Shown piece by piece: positions 17,616 through 26,441 of a stretch of 64,000 nt of DNA. Location: contig NZ_CP041243.1 of assembly GCF_006547065.1 (NCBI RefSeq), positions 2,185,001 through 2,249,000 of the forward strand, given 5' to 3'. Made by a program: the position numbers and the translations under genes. Within the stretch, counting starts at the first letter, position 1. Each line of letters opens with the position of its first letter. Below the pieces are notes generated by a model. It was not told where the DNA came from. It searched no databases and saw nothing but the letters and a program-made list of their open reading frames with translations. Source of the DNA: Brevundimonas sp. M20 (lineage in GTDB: Bacteria; Pseudomonadota; Alphaproteobacteria; Caulobacterales; Caulobacteraceae).

Positions 17616-17731
17616 TGCGGGGGTCGGCTCCACACCCTACGTCACACCAATTACACTCTTCGCACCCGGTTTTTCGCGCCCACGCCGCCGCGTCCGTTGC
17701 TGCAACTGCGAAGGTGGGCCAAGGTCTTCGA

Positions 17732-19621
17732 ATGGCTGACGCGACCTATGTTTTCGACTTCGATTCGACCCTCGTGCGGGTCGAGACGCTTGAGGCGCTG
17801 GCCGACATTGCGCTCGAAGGTTCGCCAGAGGCGGCGTCCGTGCGCGCCGAGATCGCGCGTCTGACGGATCAGGCCATGGCCGGGGAGCTCGGCTTCGGCG
17901 AGGCGCTGCGTCGCCGTCTGGCCCTGCTGCCCCTGACCCGCGCCCATGTCCAGGTCCTCGCCGACCGCATCCTCGACGAGGGCACGCCCTCGGTCCGCAA
18001 GAACCTCGCCTTCTTCAAGGCCAACGCCCACCGCATCGTCATCCTGTCCGGCGGTTTCCGCGAGGTCATCGCCCCCGTCGCCGAGCGTCTCGGCGTCGCG
18101 CCTGACCGGGTGCTGTGCAACGACCTGACCTATGACGCCGATGGCCGCGTCACCGGCGTGGACAGCGCCAATCCCCTGTCCGAGGCGGGCGGCAAGCCCA
18201 CGGTCATCAAGGCCCTGAACCTGCCCTCGCCCGTCGTCATGGTCGGTGACGGCTGGAATGACGCCGAGGTCAAGCTGGCGGGCGCGGCGGACCGCTTCTA
18301 CGCCTTCACCGAGATCGTCCGCCGCCCCCCCGTGGTTCAGGCCGCCGACGCCGAGGCCGCCTCCATCGACGAACTGCTCCATGCCGAGCACGAGACCGGC
18401 CGCTGGTCCTATCCGCGCAGCCGCATGCGCATCCTGCTGCTGGAGAACATCCACCCCGCCGCCGTCGAGCGGCTGGAGGACGCCGGCTATGCCGTCGAGA
18501 CCGCCAGCGGCGCGCTGGGCGAGGACGAGCTGATCGAGCGGATCAGGGGCGTCCACGTTCTGGGCATCCGCTCCAAGACCATGGTCACCGAGCGGGTGCT
18601 ACAGGCCGCCGACCGCCTCATGGCTGTCGCCGCCTTCTGCATCGGCACCAACCAGATCGACCTGCCCGCCGCCTCGGACCACGGAGTCGCCGTCTTCAAC
18701 GCTCCCTACTCCAACACCCGCTCGGTGGTGGAGCTGGCTATAGGCGTGATGATCAACCTCATGCGTGATGTGCCGGACAAGTCCGCCGCCATGCACCGGG
18801 GCGAATGGAACAAGTCGGCCACCGGCTCGCGCGAGCTGCGCGGCAAGACCCTCGGCATCGTCGGCTACGGCGCCATCGGCAGCCAGCTGTCCGTGCTGGC
18901 CGAAAACCTCGGCATGCGGGTCATCTTCCATGACCTGACCGAGCGCTTGGCGTTGGGCAACGCCCGCCGCATGCCCTCGCTCGACGCCCTGCTGGCGGAA
19001 AGCGACGTCGTCACCCTTCACGTCGACGGCCGCTCCGACAACGCCAATGTCATGGGCGCCGCCCAGTTCGCGAAGATGAAGCCGGGCGCCCTGCTGCTGA
19101 ACCTGTCGCGCGGCCACATTGTCGATGTCGGCGCCCTCGCCCAGGCGCTGGACTCCGGCCGCATCGGCGGCGCGGCGGTGGACGTCTTCCCGGATGAACC
19201 CGCCACCAACGCCGACCCGTTCGACAGCCCCCTCCGCGGCCTGAAGAACGTCATCCTGACCCCTCACATCGGCGGCTCCACCGAGGAGGCCCAGGAGGCC
19301 ATCGGCGCGTTCGCCGCCGACCGTCTGCTGGCCTATCTGAACCGGGGCGACACCACCTTCTGCGTCAACCTGCCGAACGTGCAGCTGGCCGAGGTCTCGG
19401 GCGCCCACCGCATCCTGCACATCCACCGCAACCAGCCCGGGGTTCTGGCCGACCTCAACCGCGCGATCGCCGGGGCGGGACTGAACATCCTCGGACAGCA
19501 TCTGAAGACGGACGAACGCACCGGCTACGTCATCACCGACGTCGACCGGAACTATGATCCGGAGGCGGTGCAAACCCTGCGGGGTGTGTCCGGAACGCTG
19601 CGCTTCCGCATGTTGTACTGA
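17732..19621 (+). CDS. serA: Fused phosphoserine phosphatase (SerB-like) and 3-phosphoglycerate dehydrogenase (SerA)
   Basis: One open frame joins two serine-pathway enzymes in 629 residues. Residues 1-220 are a HAD phosphatase of the SerB type: DFDSTLV at the start, ILSGGF as motif II, and VGDGWNDAEVK as motif IV. Residues about 232-629 are a phosphoglycerate dehydrogenase: LGIVGYGAIGSQ NAD loop, substrate arginine in NLSRGHIVD, VDVFPDEP, the catalytic His in LTPHIGGST, and a C-terminal ACT domain (HIHRNQPGVLADLNRA). SerA does the first and SerB the third step from 3-phosphoglycerate to serine; SerC, the middle step, is not nearby. The start ATG at 17732 is chosen because the phosphatase motif begins right after it. 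Confidence 0.9.
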   Translation: MADATYVFDFDSTLVRVETLEALADIALEGSPEAASVRAEIARLTDQAMAGELGFGEALRRRLALLPLTRAHVQVLADRILDEGTPSVRKNLAFFKANAHRIVILSGGFREVIAPVAERLGVAPDRVLCNDLTYDADGRVTGVDSANPLSEAGGKPTVIKALNLPSPVVMVGDGWNDAEVKLAGAADRFYAFTEIVRRPPVVQAADAEAASIDELLHAEHETGRWSYPRSRMRILLLENIHPAAVERLEDAGYAVETASGALGEDELIERIRGVHVLGIRSKTMVTERVLQAADRLMAVAAFCIGTNQIDLPAASDHGVAVFNAPYSNTRSVVELAIGVMINLMRDVPDKSAAMHRGEWNKSATGSRELRGKTLGIVGYGAIGSQLSVLAENLGMRVIFHDLTERLALGNARRMPSLDALLAESDVVTLHVDGRSDNANVMGAAQFAKMKPGALLLNLSRGHIVDVGALAQALDSGRIGGAAVDVFPDEPATNADPFDSPLRGLKNVILTPHIGGSTEEAQEAIGAFAADRLLAYLNRGDTTFCVNLPNVQLAEVSGAHRILHIHRNQPGVLADLNRAIAGAGLNILGQHLKTDERTGYVITDVDRNYDPEAVQTLRGVSGTLRFRMLY

Positions 19622-19721
19622 GTACGGACGAAAAGCTTACCTCGCGGCATCTTGCATACCCGGAGAACGGGCGCAGAGTGCGGTTAACGGTCGCATCATG
19701 ACGACCGAGGGAGGAACATCG

Positions 19722-21536
19722 ATGTCTCGTTTTCTGCGTAACGCGGCCGCCGCCGCGTTGGCGGTCGCCGCTGTGGGTGCTGTCGCCTCGACGGCCAGCG
19801 CCCAGACCTACAACCGCCTCGTCGTCTTCGGCGACAGCCTCAGCGACAACGGCAACCTGTACGCCGTCTCCGGCCAGCCCACCTCGCCGCCCTACTATCA
19901 GGGCCGCTTCTCCAACGGACCGGTCTTCACCGAACTGCTGGGCTTCAACGCCGGCCGATATACCGCCGGGGCTCCGGTGACCGGCAGCGTCAACTACGCC
20001 TTCGGCGGCGCCCGCACCGACCTGTCCGTCAGCCCTCCGGGCATGCGCGCCCAGCTCGCCGCCTACACCGGGGCCGGCGGCACCTTCGGCCGCAACGACC
20101 TCGTCAGCATCCTTGGCGGGGCCAACAACATCTTCCAGGCCTTCCCGGCCGCCGCCGTGTCCAGCAACCCGACCGGCGCCATGCAGTCCACGGCCAACGC
20201 CGCCGCCACCGACATCAACCTGATCGTCAACAGCGTGGCCACCGCCGGCGCCGGGACCATTCTGGTCACCAACCTGCCCCGCCTCGGCATCACGCCCCAG
20301 TTCGCGGCCACCGGCGTCAACGGCGCGGCTCTGGCCGACTACGCGGGCCAGACCTTCAACAGCGCCCTGCTGTCCCGGCTGATGACCACCGCCGCGGCCC
20401 AGCCGAACACCAACATCATCCTGATGGACCTGTACAAGATCAGCGACCCCCTGGCGGCCAACCCGGGGCGCTTCGGCCTGACGAACGCCACCCAGTCCTG
20501 CTTCAACGGCGTGACGGTCTGCGCCACGCCGGACACCTACCTGTACTGGGACGGCGTCCACCCGACGGCGGCGGGCCACCGCCTGATCTCGCAGTTGGCG
20601 GTCGACTACCTCTACTACGGCGACATCGGCGCCCAATCGACGGTTCAGGCCGAGACCGCCTTCCGCCAGCGTGAGGACCTGCTGGACCTGTCCACCGAGA
20701 CCTTCGCCGGTCGCGGTCCGTGGGAGCCCGGCACCCACATGACCTTCGGCGTTCTGGCCGACAGCGTCGACGGCGATGCGCGCGGCGTGGTGGCCGAGAC
20801 CAAGGCCACCGGCTGGGGCGGTCGCGTCGGCCTCGATCACGTCATGTCCGACAGCCTGCGCTTCGGTCTGGCGGCGGCCTTCCGCACGGCCGACGTCGAG
20901 GCCGGGCCGATGGCCTTCGATCTGGAGACCTACGCCATCGACGCCTGGGCCGGCTGGCGCTCGGGCAACATGTTCATGGGCGCCGCCGTCGGCGGGTCGA
21001 TCGACAACTACGACGACATCACCCGCCAGACCTCTCTGGCCCCCATCGTCCACACCGGCGAGACCAACGGCGGCAGCGTCGGCGTCCGGGTGCAGGGCGG
21101 GATGTGGTTCGACATGGGCGGCATCGCCCTGTCGCCACGCGCTGCGGTCACCTGGGGTTCGACCGATGTGAACGGCTACTCCGAGTACGGCTTCGCGGCC
21201 CAGTACGACTACCACGACCGCACCGTTCAGGCCGCCGCCGCCGAAATCTCCCTGCGCGCCGAAGGCGGTGGCGACGGCATGAGCTTCTTCGTCGAGGGCG
21301 GCTACCGCGACTCGTTCGGCGACAGCTCGGACCCCGTCGCCGTCGGCATCCTGGGCAACCCCGCCCAGGTGCTGGAGCGTGAGGTCGAGGATCCCTTCGG
21401 CGGCTCCCTGCTGGCCTCGGCCGGCGTCGAGGCTGATGTCGGTCCCGGCAAGCTGAGCCTCGGCTATCGCGGCCGGTTCGGCGATCACGCCGACAGCCAC
21501 GTCGGCGCCCTGACCTGGAGCATGTCGCTCCAGTAA
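19722..21536 (+). CDS. GDSL-family esterase autotransporter
   Basis: This is an outer-membrane autotransporter whose passenger is an SGNH/GDSL lipolytic enzyme, like EstA. The ATG at 19722 follows GAGGGAGGAAC. A signal peptide covers about 1-28 (ending TASAQ). The catalytic Ser is in VFGDSLSDNGN and the Asp/His pair in YWDGVHPTAAGH near residue 280. The remaining 280 residues alternate polar and hydrophobic as a beta-barrel, ending in MSLQ. Total 604 residues. It should hydrolyse short or medium-chain esters at the cell surface. A strong terminator follows. Confidence 0.9.
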   Translation: MSRFLRNAAAAALAVAAVGAVASTASAQTYNRLVVFGDSLSDNGNLYAVSGQPTSPPYYQGRFSNGPVFTELLGFNAGRYTAGAPVTGSVNYAFGGARTDLSVSPPGMRAQLAAYTGAGGTFGRNDLVSILGGANNIFQAFPAAAVSSNPTGAMQSTANAAATDINLIVNSVATAGAGTILVTNLPRLGITPQFAATGVNGAALADYAGQTFNSALLSRLMTTAAAQPNTNIILMDLYKISDPLAANPGRFGLTNATQSCFNGVTVCATPDTYLYWDGVHPTAAGHRLISQLAVDYLYYGDIGAQSTVQAETAFRQREDLLDLSTETFAGRGPWEPGTHMTFGVLADSVDGDARGVVAETKATGWGGRVGLDHVMSDSLRFGLAAAFRTADVEAGPMAFDLETYAIDAWAGWRSGNMFMGAAVGGSIDNYDDITRQTSLAPIVHTGETNGGSVGVRVQGGMWFDMGGIALSPRAAVTWGSTDVNGYSEYGFAAQYDYHDRTVQAAAAEISLRAEGGGDGMSFFVEGGYRDSFGDSSDPVAVGILGNPAQVLEREVEDPFGGSLLASAGVEADVGPGKLSLGYRGRFGDHADSHVGALTWSMSLQ

Positions 21537-21558
21537 GACCCGCCGCAACCGACGATCA

Positions 21559-21590
21559 GGGGCGCGGGGCAAGGTTCCGCGCCCCTTTTC
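21559..21590 (+). terminator. Intrinsic terminator of the esterase gene
   Basis: The arms GGGGCGCGG (21559-21567) and CCGCGCCCC (21577-21585) pair fully and are followed by TTTT. It lies 22 bases after the esterase stop. Confidence 0.85.
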
Positions 21591-21761
21591 GTTGCCTGCC
21601 TGCGACCTCCTGCCGCCCCCGGCGCCCCAAAGTCGCCCCCTCGCCCGCCTATATCCCCGGCTCACCGAGGCGCGGAGCCCCGGCCGCGCCGCGGATGTGG
21701 CGCGCCGCCGCGCCGCCTGTTCCCCGCTCACCCCGAGCCGAAGACGGAGCTGACGCCGCCC

Positions 21762-22373
21762 ATGCGACGCCTGTTGCCGACCGCCCGGTCGTTCCTTCTG
21801 CACTCCGGTCAGGTCGCCGTTCTGGGCGCCGTGGCCGTTCTGGCCATGGCCGCCGCGCCGTTGACGCCGCGCCCGGCCGACGCCGAGACCTTCGCCGTGC
21901 CGGAAGCCCCGCCGGTGACCGCCATCGCGGCGCCCGCCGGGCCGGTCACCCGCCTGATCACCTTCGCCGAGCCGGTGCGCGGCTATGCCGTCAACTCCGC
22001 CTTCGGCCTGCGCCGCCTGCCGGGTCAGGCCGCCCGCCACCACGACGGCGTCGACATCGCCGCGCCGACTGGCACCGGCGTTCTGGTCGCCGCGGAAGGC
22101 CGCATCCTGCGCACCGGCTACGACGCCGGCGGATATGGCCGCTTCATCGAGGTCCGCCACCCCAACGGGATGAGCACCCTCTACGGCCATCTCAGCCGTA
22201 TCGACGTCGCCAGCGGGGACACTGTTGCCTCCGGCCAACGTATCGGCCTGGTCGGCTCCACCGGTCGTTCCACCGGCCCCCACCTGCATTTCGAGGTTCG
22301 CCGCGGCGACCGCCAGATCAATCCGGTGCGGGTGATGGGAGAAGCCTTCCCGGTCGTTGTCGCCGACACCTGA
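21762..22373 (+). CDS. M23 family (LytM-like) metallopeptidase
   Basis: The 203-residue protein is a secreted murein endopeptidase-type enzyme. An N-terminal hydrophobic segment (about 17-35) acts as signal or anchor. The M23 domain at about 80-195 has the zinc ligands HHDGVD and HLHFEV plus the conserved YGHLS. It would cut peptidoglycan cross-bridges, or act as a division activator if inactive; the ligands are all present so activity is likely. It is 75 bases before the hybrid kinase. Confidence 0.9.
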   Translation: MRRLLPTARSFLLHSGQVAVLGAVAVLAMAAAPLTPRPADAETFAVPEAPPVTAIAAPAGPVTRLITFAEPVRGYAVNSAFGLRRLPGQAARHHDGVDIAAPTGTGVLVAAEGRILRTGYDAGGYGRFIEVRHPNGMSTLYGHLSRIDVASGDTVASGQRIGLVGSTGRSTGPHLHFEVRRGDRQINPVRVMGEAFPVVVADT

Positions 22374-22448
22374 CAACGTCGCTTTCCGTACATACGCCCA
22401 CGCTTTCTTCACCCCTTTCCGGGATAGTTCCCGCCGAAGGGGGCCCTC

Positions 22449-24734
22449 TTGGACCGTATTCTCTACTGCATCACGTTCCAGCACGACTGGCGGTGGACTC
22501 TTGCCGCCGGTCTCGTGTGCGTGTTCGGCGTGGGGACCGCATACCAGTTACTGGGCCGCGCCCGCGCGTCCATCGGGATTCGTAGGCGCAATCTGGCGAT
22601 GCTGGCGGCTCTGACGGGCGGTCTGGCGGTCTTCACGACCCACTACATGGCCATGCAGGGCTATGACGCGGGCGGCGACGTTCGCTACGATGTCTGGCCC
22701 ACCATCAGCTCCTTCTTCATGGCCTTCGCCAGCATCGGTCTGGCCTGTCTGGCGAACCTCGCCCGTAGCGGTCCGGTCACGCGCGCCCTCGGCGCCGCCC
22801 TGGCGATGTCCGGCGTGGCGGCCATGCATTTCCTCGGCGTCGCGGCGCTGGAGCTGCCGGGCCTGATCGTCTGGCGCGCTGATCTGGCCGCCCTGTCGGT
22901 GCTGGCGGGCATCGTTCTGGCCTCGACCAGCGCCGCCTTCCTGTATGGCAGTGCGCCGTGGCGTCGCTTCGCCGCGGGCGGCTGCGGGGCTGTCGCCGTG
23001 GTGGTCCTGCACTTCGGCGCCATGAGCGCCATGAGCTTCGAGCCCCGAACGGGGACCGAGATCGCTCCCTGGACCCTGACGCCCGGCCTGATGACCCTCG
23101 TACTGGCAGGCATGATGCTGGGCATCGCGGCCGTCGCCGGCGTCGCGATCTGGATGTGGTGGATGTCCCGCGCCAGCGCCCTGGGCCAACTGAGGCAGGC
23201 CATCGAAGCCATGCCTGACGGTCTGGCCTTCTATGACGGCGAAGACCGGCTGGTCCTGTGGAACACCCGCTACGCCGAGGTGAACCCCGAGCTATCGACC
23301 ACGCTCAAGCGCGGCATGACCTTCCGCGAGATTCTCCAGATCGGCATTGATGAGGGCCTCTACGCGGAGGCTGTCGGTCGTGAGGCCGAGTGGATCGAGG
23401 AGCGGATGAGCACCCGCGCCGCGCGCCTGACCAGCCTGGAGCAACAGATCGCGGGCGACCGCTGGCTGCGCGTCTCGGACCGCCGCACCGTCGCGGGCGG
23501 CACCGTCACCATCTGCACCGACATCACCGAGCTGAAACGCGACGCCCGCGCCCTAGCTGACGCCCGCGACGCCGCACAGGCCGCCAACGGCGCCAAGAGC
23601 CAGTTCCTGGCCAATATGAGTCATGAGATCCGCACCCCCCTGAACGGGGTGATCGGCATTGCGCAGGCGCTGGCCAACACCGACCTGTCGGCCCGTCAGA
23701 AGGAAATGCTGGACCTGATCCAGTCGTCCAGCCGCACCCTGCAGGTCCTGCTGAGCGACATTCTGGATCTGGCCCGCGTCGAGTCCGGCCGCCTTGAGCT
23801 GAACGACGAAGCCTTCGACCTGGGTCGAGCTGTCCGCGAGGCCGCCCAGCTTTACGAGGCCTCGGCGCGCGACAAGGGGCTGCAGTTCTTCGTCGAGATC
23901 GCCCCGGAGGTTGATCGCTGGATCGAAGGCGACGTTGTGCGCCTGAAGCAGATCCTGACCAATCTGGTTTCCAACTCGGTCAAATTCACCGAACAGGGCT
24001 TCGTCTCCCTGACCGCCCTGCCCGGTCCGATGCGCGAGGGCAAGCCGACGCTGCAGTTCGCCATCGACGACACCGGCATCGGCTTCGACAGCGAGACCCG
24101 CGCCCGCCTGTTCAGCCGCTTCGAGCAGGCCGATGGCGGCATCACCCGCAAGTTCGGCGGCTCGGGCCTCGGGCTGTCCATCTCGCGCCAACTGGCCGAC
24201 ATGATGGGCGGGGAACTCGACTGTGAGAGCGAGCCCGGCGGCGGCTCATGCTTCATCCTGACGGTGCCCCTGCGCCTCGCCGAAGCGCCGGTCGCGGCGA
24301 CCGTGGAAGACTCGGCCCTGGCCGCCGGCGACGACCGCCGTCTTCGCGTCCTCATCGCTGACGATCACCCCGTCAACCGCAAGGTCGTCGAAATGATCCT
24401 GTCGCAAGCCGAGATCGATCTGACGACCGTTGAAGACGGCTCTCAGGCGCTGAACGCCATGCGCGACGGAGACTACGACCTGGTTCTGATGGACATGCAG
24501 ATGCCGGTCATGGACGGGCTGACCGCGACCCGTGAAATCCGCCTGCATGAGGCGGCTATGGGGCTGCCGCGCACGCCAGTCGTCATGCTGACCGCGAACG
24601 CCCTGCCCGAGCATATCGCCTCGGCGGAAGCCGCGGGAGCGGATCGCCACCTGGCCAAGCCCTTCGATGCTGCGGAACTGCTGGAGCTGGTGATCTCCCT
24701 GCCGCGCGCCGCACAGGCCGCGCTCGCCGCCTGA
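22449..24734 (+). CDS. MHYT-domain hybrid sensor histidine kinase/response regulator
   Basis: The 761-residue sensor begins at a TTG at 22449 after GAAGGGGG. The first 240 residues are seven membrane helices of the MHYT domain, with TTHYMAM, AMHFLGV and LHFGAM, thought to bind metal and sense a gas or redox signal. A PAS domain (about 255-370) follows. The HisKA domain has His392 in MSHEIRTPL, the HATPase has NSVKFTE and GSGLGLSI. The receiver domain at 630-750 has acceptor Asp682 in LMDMQMP. No partner regulator gene is adjacent, so it is an orphan phosphorelay input. Confidence 0.92.
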   Translation: MDRILYCITFQHDWRWTLAAGLVCVFGVGTAYQLLGRARASIGIRRRNLAMLAALTGGLAVFTTHYMAMQGYDAGGDVRYDVWPTISSFFMAFASIGLACLANLARSGPVTRALGAALAMSGVAAMHFLGVAALELPGLIVWRADLAALSVLAGIVLASTSAAFLYGSAPWRRFAAGGCGAVAVVVLHFGAMSAMSFEPRTGTEIAPWTLTPGLMTLVLAGMMLGIAAVAGVAIWMWWMSRASALGQLRQAIEAMPDGLAFYDGEDRLVLWNTRYAEVNPELSTTLKRGMTFREILQIGIDEGLYAEAVGREAEWIEERMSTRAARLTSLEQQIAGDRWLRVSDRRTVAGGTVTICTDITELKRDARALADARDAAQAANGAKSQFLANMSHEIRTPLNGVIGIAQALANTDLSARQKEMLDLIQSSSRTLQVLLSDILDLARVESGRLELNDEAFDLGRAVREAAQLYEASARDKGLQFFVEIAPEVDRWIEGDVVRLKQILTNLVSNSVKFTEQGFVSLTALPGPMREGKPTLQFAIDDTGIGFDSETRARLFSRFEQADGGITRKFGGSGLGLSISRQLADMMGGELDCESEPGGGSCFILTVPLRLAEAPVAATVEDSALAAGDDRRLRVLIADDHPVNRKVVEMILSQAEIDLTTVEDGSQALNAMRDGDYDLVLMDMQMPVMDGLTATREIRLHEAAMGLPRTPVVMLTANALPEHIASAEAAGADRHLAKPFDAAELLELVISLPRAAQAALAA

Positions 24735-24765
24735 TCACAGGCGACGCGCGCAACTCCGTTACGTC

Positions 24766-24981
24766 TTACTCGTACCCGTGAGCCGCCTCGTTGATGACCT
24801 GCGAAGGCATCGACGAGAAGTCCACGCTGACCGGCTGGGCGATCTTGGCCCGGTAGGTCTTGAGCACATGCTCAAGGCGACGCCGCACCTCGCGCTCCGC
24901 ATCGGTCTGGCTGGCCAGGTTCAGAGGAGCCAGGCAGAAGTCGATGATGGCCGTCGGGTTGTTCAGCGGTTCCATGGTCAT
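24766..24981 (-). CDS. Small conserved-looking protein downstream of aceA
   Basis: The 71-residue protein starts at an ATG at 24981 with ribosome site AAGGGAGA immediately upstream and follows the aceA stop by 24 bases. It is predicted helical and soluble (MTMEPLNNPTAIIDFCLAPL at the start, then a DAEREVRRRLEHVLKTYR helix). I do not know its function. Close linkage with isocitrate lyase suggests co-expression during growth on acetate or fatty acids. Confidence 0.7.
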   Translation of the reverse strand: MTMEPLNNPTAIIDFCLAPLNLASQTDAEREVRRRLEHVLKTYRAKIAQPVSVDFSSMPSQVINEAAHGYE

Positions 24982-25005
24982 TCTCCCTTCGGGGGTTGGG
25001 TCCTG

Positions 25006-26286
25006 TTACTCGGCCGCGACGAACTGGGCGGTTTCGGTCGAGTCCTTCAGCGCGGTGGTCGACGACTGGCCGTTCGAAATGACCGTCGCGACCTGGTCGA
25101 AGTAGCCGGTGCCCACCTCGCGCTGGTGCCGGGTCGCGGTGTAGCCGCGGGCCTCGTTGGCGAACTCGCGCTGCTGCAGCTCGGAATAGGCCGCCATGCC
25201 GCGATCGCGGTAGCCGTCGGCCAGCTCGAACATGCCGTTGTTCAGGCTGTGGAAGCCCGCCAGCGTCACGAACTGGAATTTGTAGCCCATGGCGCCCAGC
25301 TCGCGCTGGAACTTGGCGATGGTGGCGTCGTCCAGCTTGGCCTTCCAGTTGAAGGACGGCGAGCAGTTGTAGGCCATCAGCTTGCCGGGGTGCTCCTTCT
25401 GGACCGCCTCGGCGAACTTGCGGGCGTCATCCAGATCAGGGTGCGAGGTCTCCCACCACAGCACATCGGCGATCTTCGCATAGCTAAGGCCCCGCGCGAT
25501 GCAGTGCTCCAGGCCCGTGCCCTCCTTCAGACGGAAAAAGCCTTCGGGCGTGCGGTTGTCACGGTCGATGAAAGGCTGGTCCCGCTCATCGATGTCCGAG
25601 GTGATCAGTTGCGCGCTCTCGGCGTCGGTGCGGGCGACCGTGATGGTCGGCGTGCCCATGACGTCGGCGGCCAGACGGGCCGCGATCAGGTTGCGCTCAT
25701 GCGCCTGCGTCGGGATCAGCACCTTGCCGCCCAGATGGCCGCACTTCTTCTCGGACGCCAACTGGTCCTCGAAGTGGACGCCCGAGGCGCCCGCCTCGAT
25801 GAAGGCCTTCATGATCTCGAAGCTGTTCAGCGGCCCACCGAAACCGGCCTCGGCGTCGGCGACGATCGGCACGAACCAATCGCGCTTCGCCCCACCCTCG
25901 GCGTGTTCGATCTGGTCGGCGCGTTGCAGGGTGCGGTTGATGCGGCGGCACAGCTCGGGCGCGGCGTTGGCCGGGTACAGCGACTGGTCCGGATACATGG
26001 CGCCGGCGGTGTTGGCGTCGGCGGCGACCTGCCAGCCGGACAGATAGATGGCCTTCAGGCCCGCGCGGACCATCTGCATGGCCTGATTGCCGGTCACGGC
26101 GCCCAGGGCGTTGATGAAGGGCTCGCTGTGCAGCAGTTCCCACAAGCGATTGGCGCCGCGCTCGGCCAGGGTGTGAGTGATCGGCACCGATCCGCGCAGG
26201 CGCAGAACGTCCTCCGGGGTGTACGGACGCTCGATGCCGTCGAAACGGCCGGCGGGCGAAGGAACCAGATCGGCGAAGGTGGTCAT
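25006..26286 (-). CDS. aceA: Isocitrate lyase
   Basis: The enzyme splits isocitrate into succinate and glyoxylate, the first step of the glyoxylate bypass. The product has 426 residues from the ATG at 26286. The active-site motif KKCGH (catalytic Cys) is present, along with the metal-site phrases [15 protein letters not shown] and GVHFEDQ, and NCSPSFNW. Malate synthase is not in the window. The gene diverges from a ShcR/RamB-type regulator across a 155-base gap with a palindromic operator. Confidence 0.96.
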   Translation of the reverse strand: MTTFADLVPSPAGRFDGIERPYTPEDVLRLRGSVPITHTLAERGANRLWELLHSEPFINALGAVTGNQAMQMVRAGLKAIYLSGWQVAADANTAGAMYPDQSLYPANAAPELCRRINRTLQRADQIEHAEGGAKRDWFVPIVADAEAGFGGPLNSFEIMKAFIEAGASGVHFEDQLASEKKCGHLGGKVLIPTQAHERNLIAARLAADVMGTPTITVARTDAESAQLITSDIDERDQPFIDRDNRTPEGFFRLKEGTGLEHCIARGLSYAKIADVLWWETSHPDLDDARKFAEAVQKEHPGKLMAYNCSPSFNWKAKLDDATIAKFQRELGAMGYKFQFVTLAGFHSLNNGMFELADGYRDRGMAAYSELQQREFANEARGYTATRHQREVGTGYFDQVATVISNGQSSTTALKDSTETAQFVAAE

Positions 26287-26417
26287 GGCGGGTCTCTGTC
26301 CTGTGGAGCCGTCGATGCGCGGCGGGTCGCAGGAGGGAAACACGCGAAGGTCACAAACAACACAGACATGAAGGGACATATCGCGTCATTGAGTCATAAC
26401 ATGACACTTGCTGTTAA

Positions 26418-26430
26418 GTCACTTTGTGAC
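26418..26430. promoter_or_regulatory. Palindromic operator between aceA and its regulator
   Basis: GTCACTTTGTGAC is a perfect 5-3-5 palindrome ending 11 bases before the regulator start. A matching half-site GTCACAAA lies at 26350-26357, nearer to aceA. Binding by the adjacent regulator to control both genes is inferred from position. Confidence 0.55.
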
Positions 26431-26441
26431 ATCATGCAGAC

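Noticed and set aside
17615..17731. N-terminal extension of the serB-serA product
   Set aside because: The extra 39 residues run through repeat sequence and precede the phosphatase motif, so the ATG at 17732 is preferred.
19533..22484. Very long minus-strand open frame across the esterase and M23 genes
   Set aside because: It lies opposite two well-supported genes and has no recognisable domain; high GC removes stop codons by chance.
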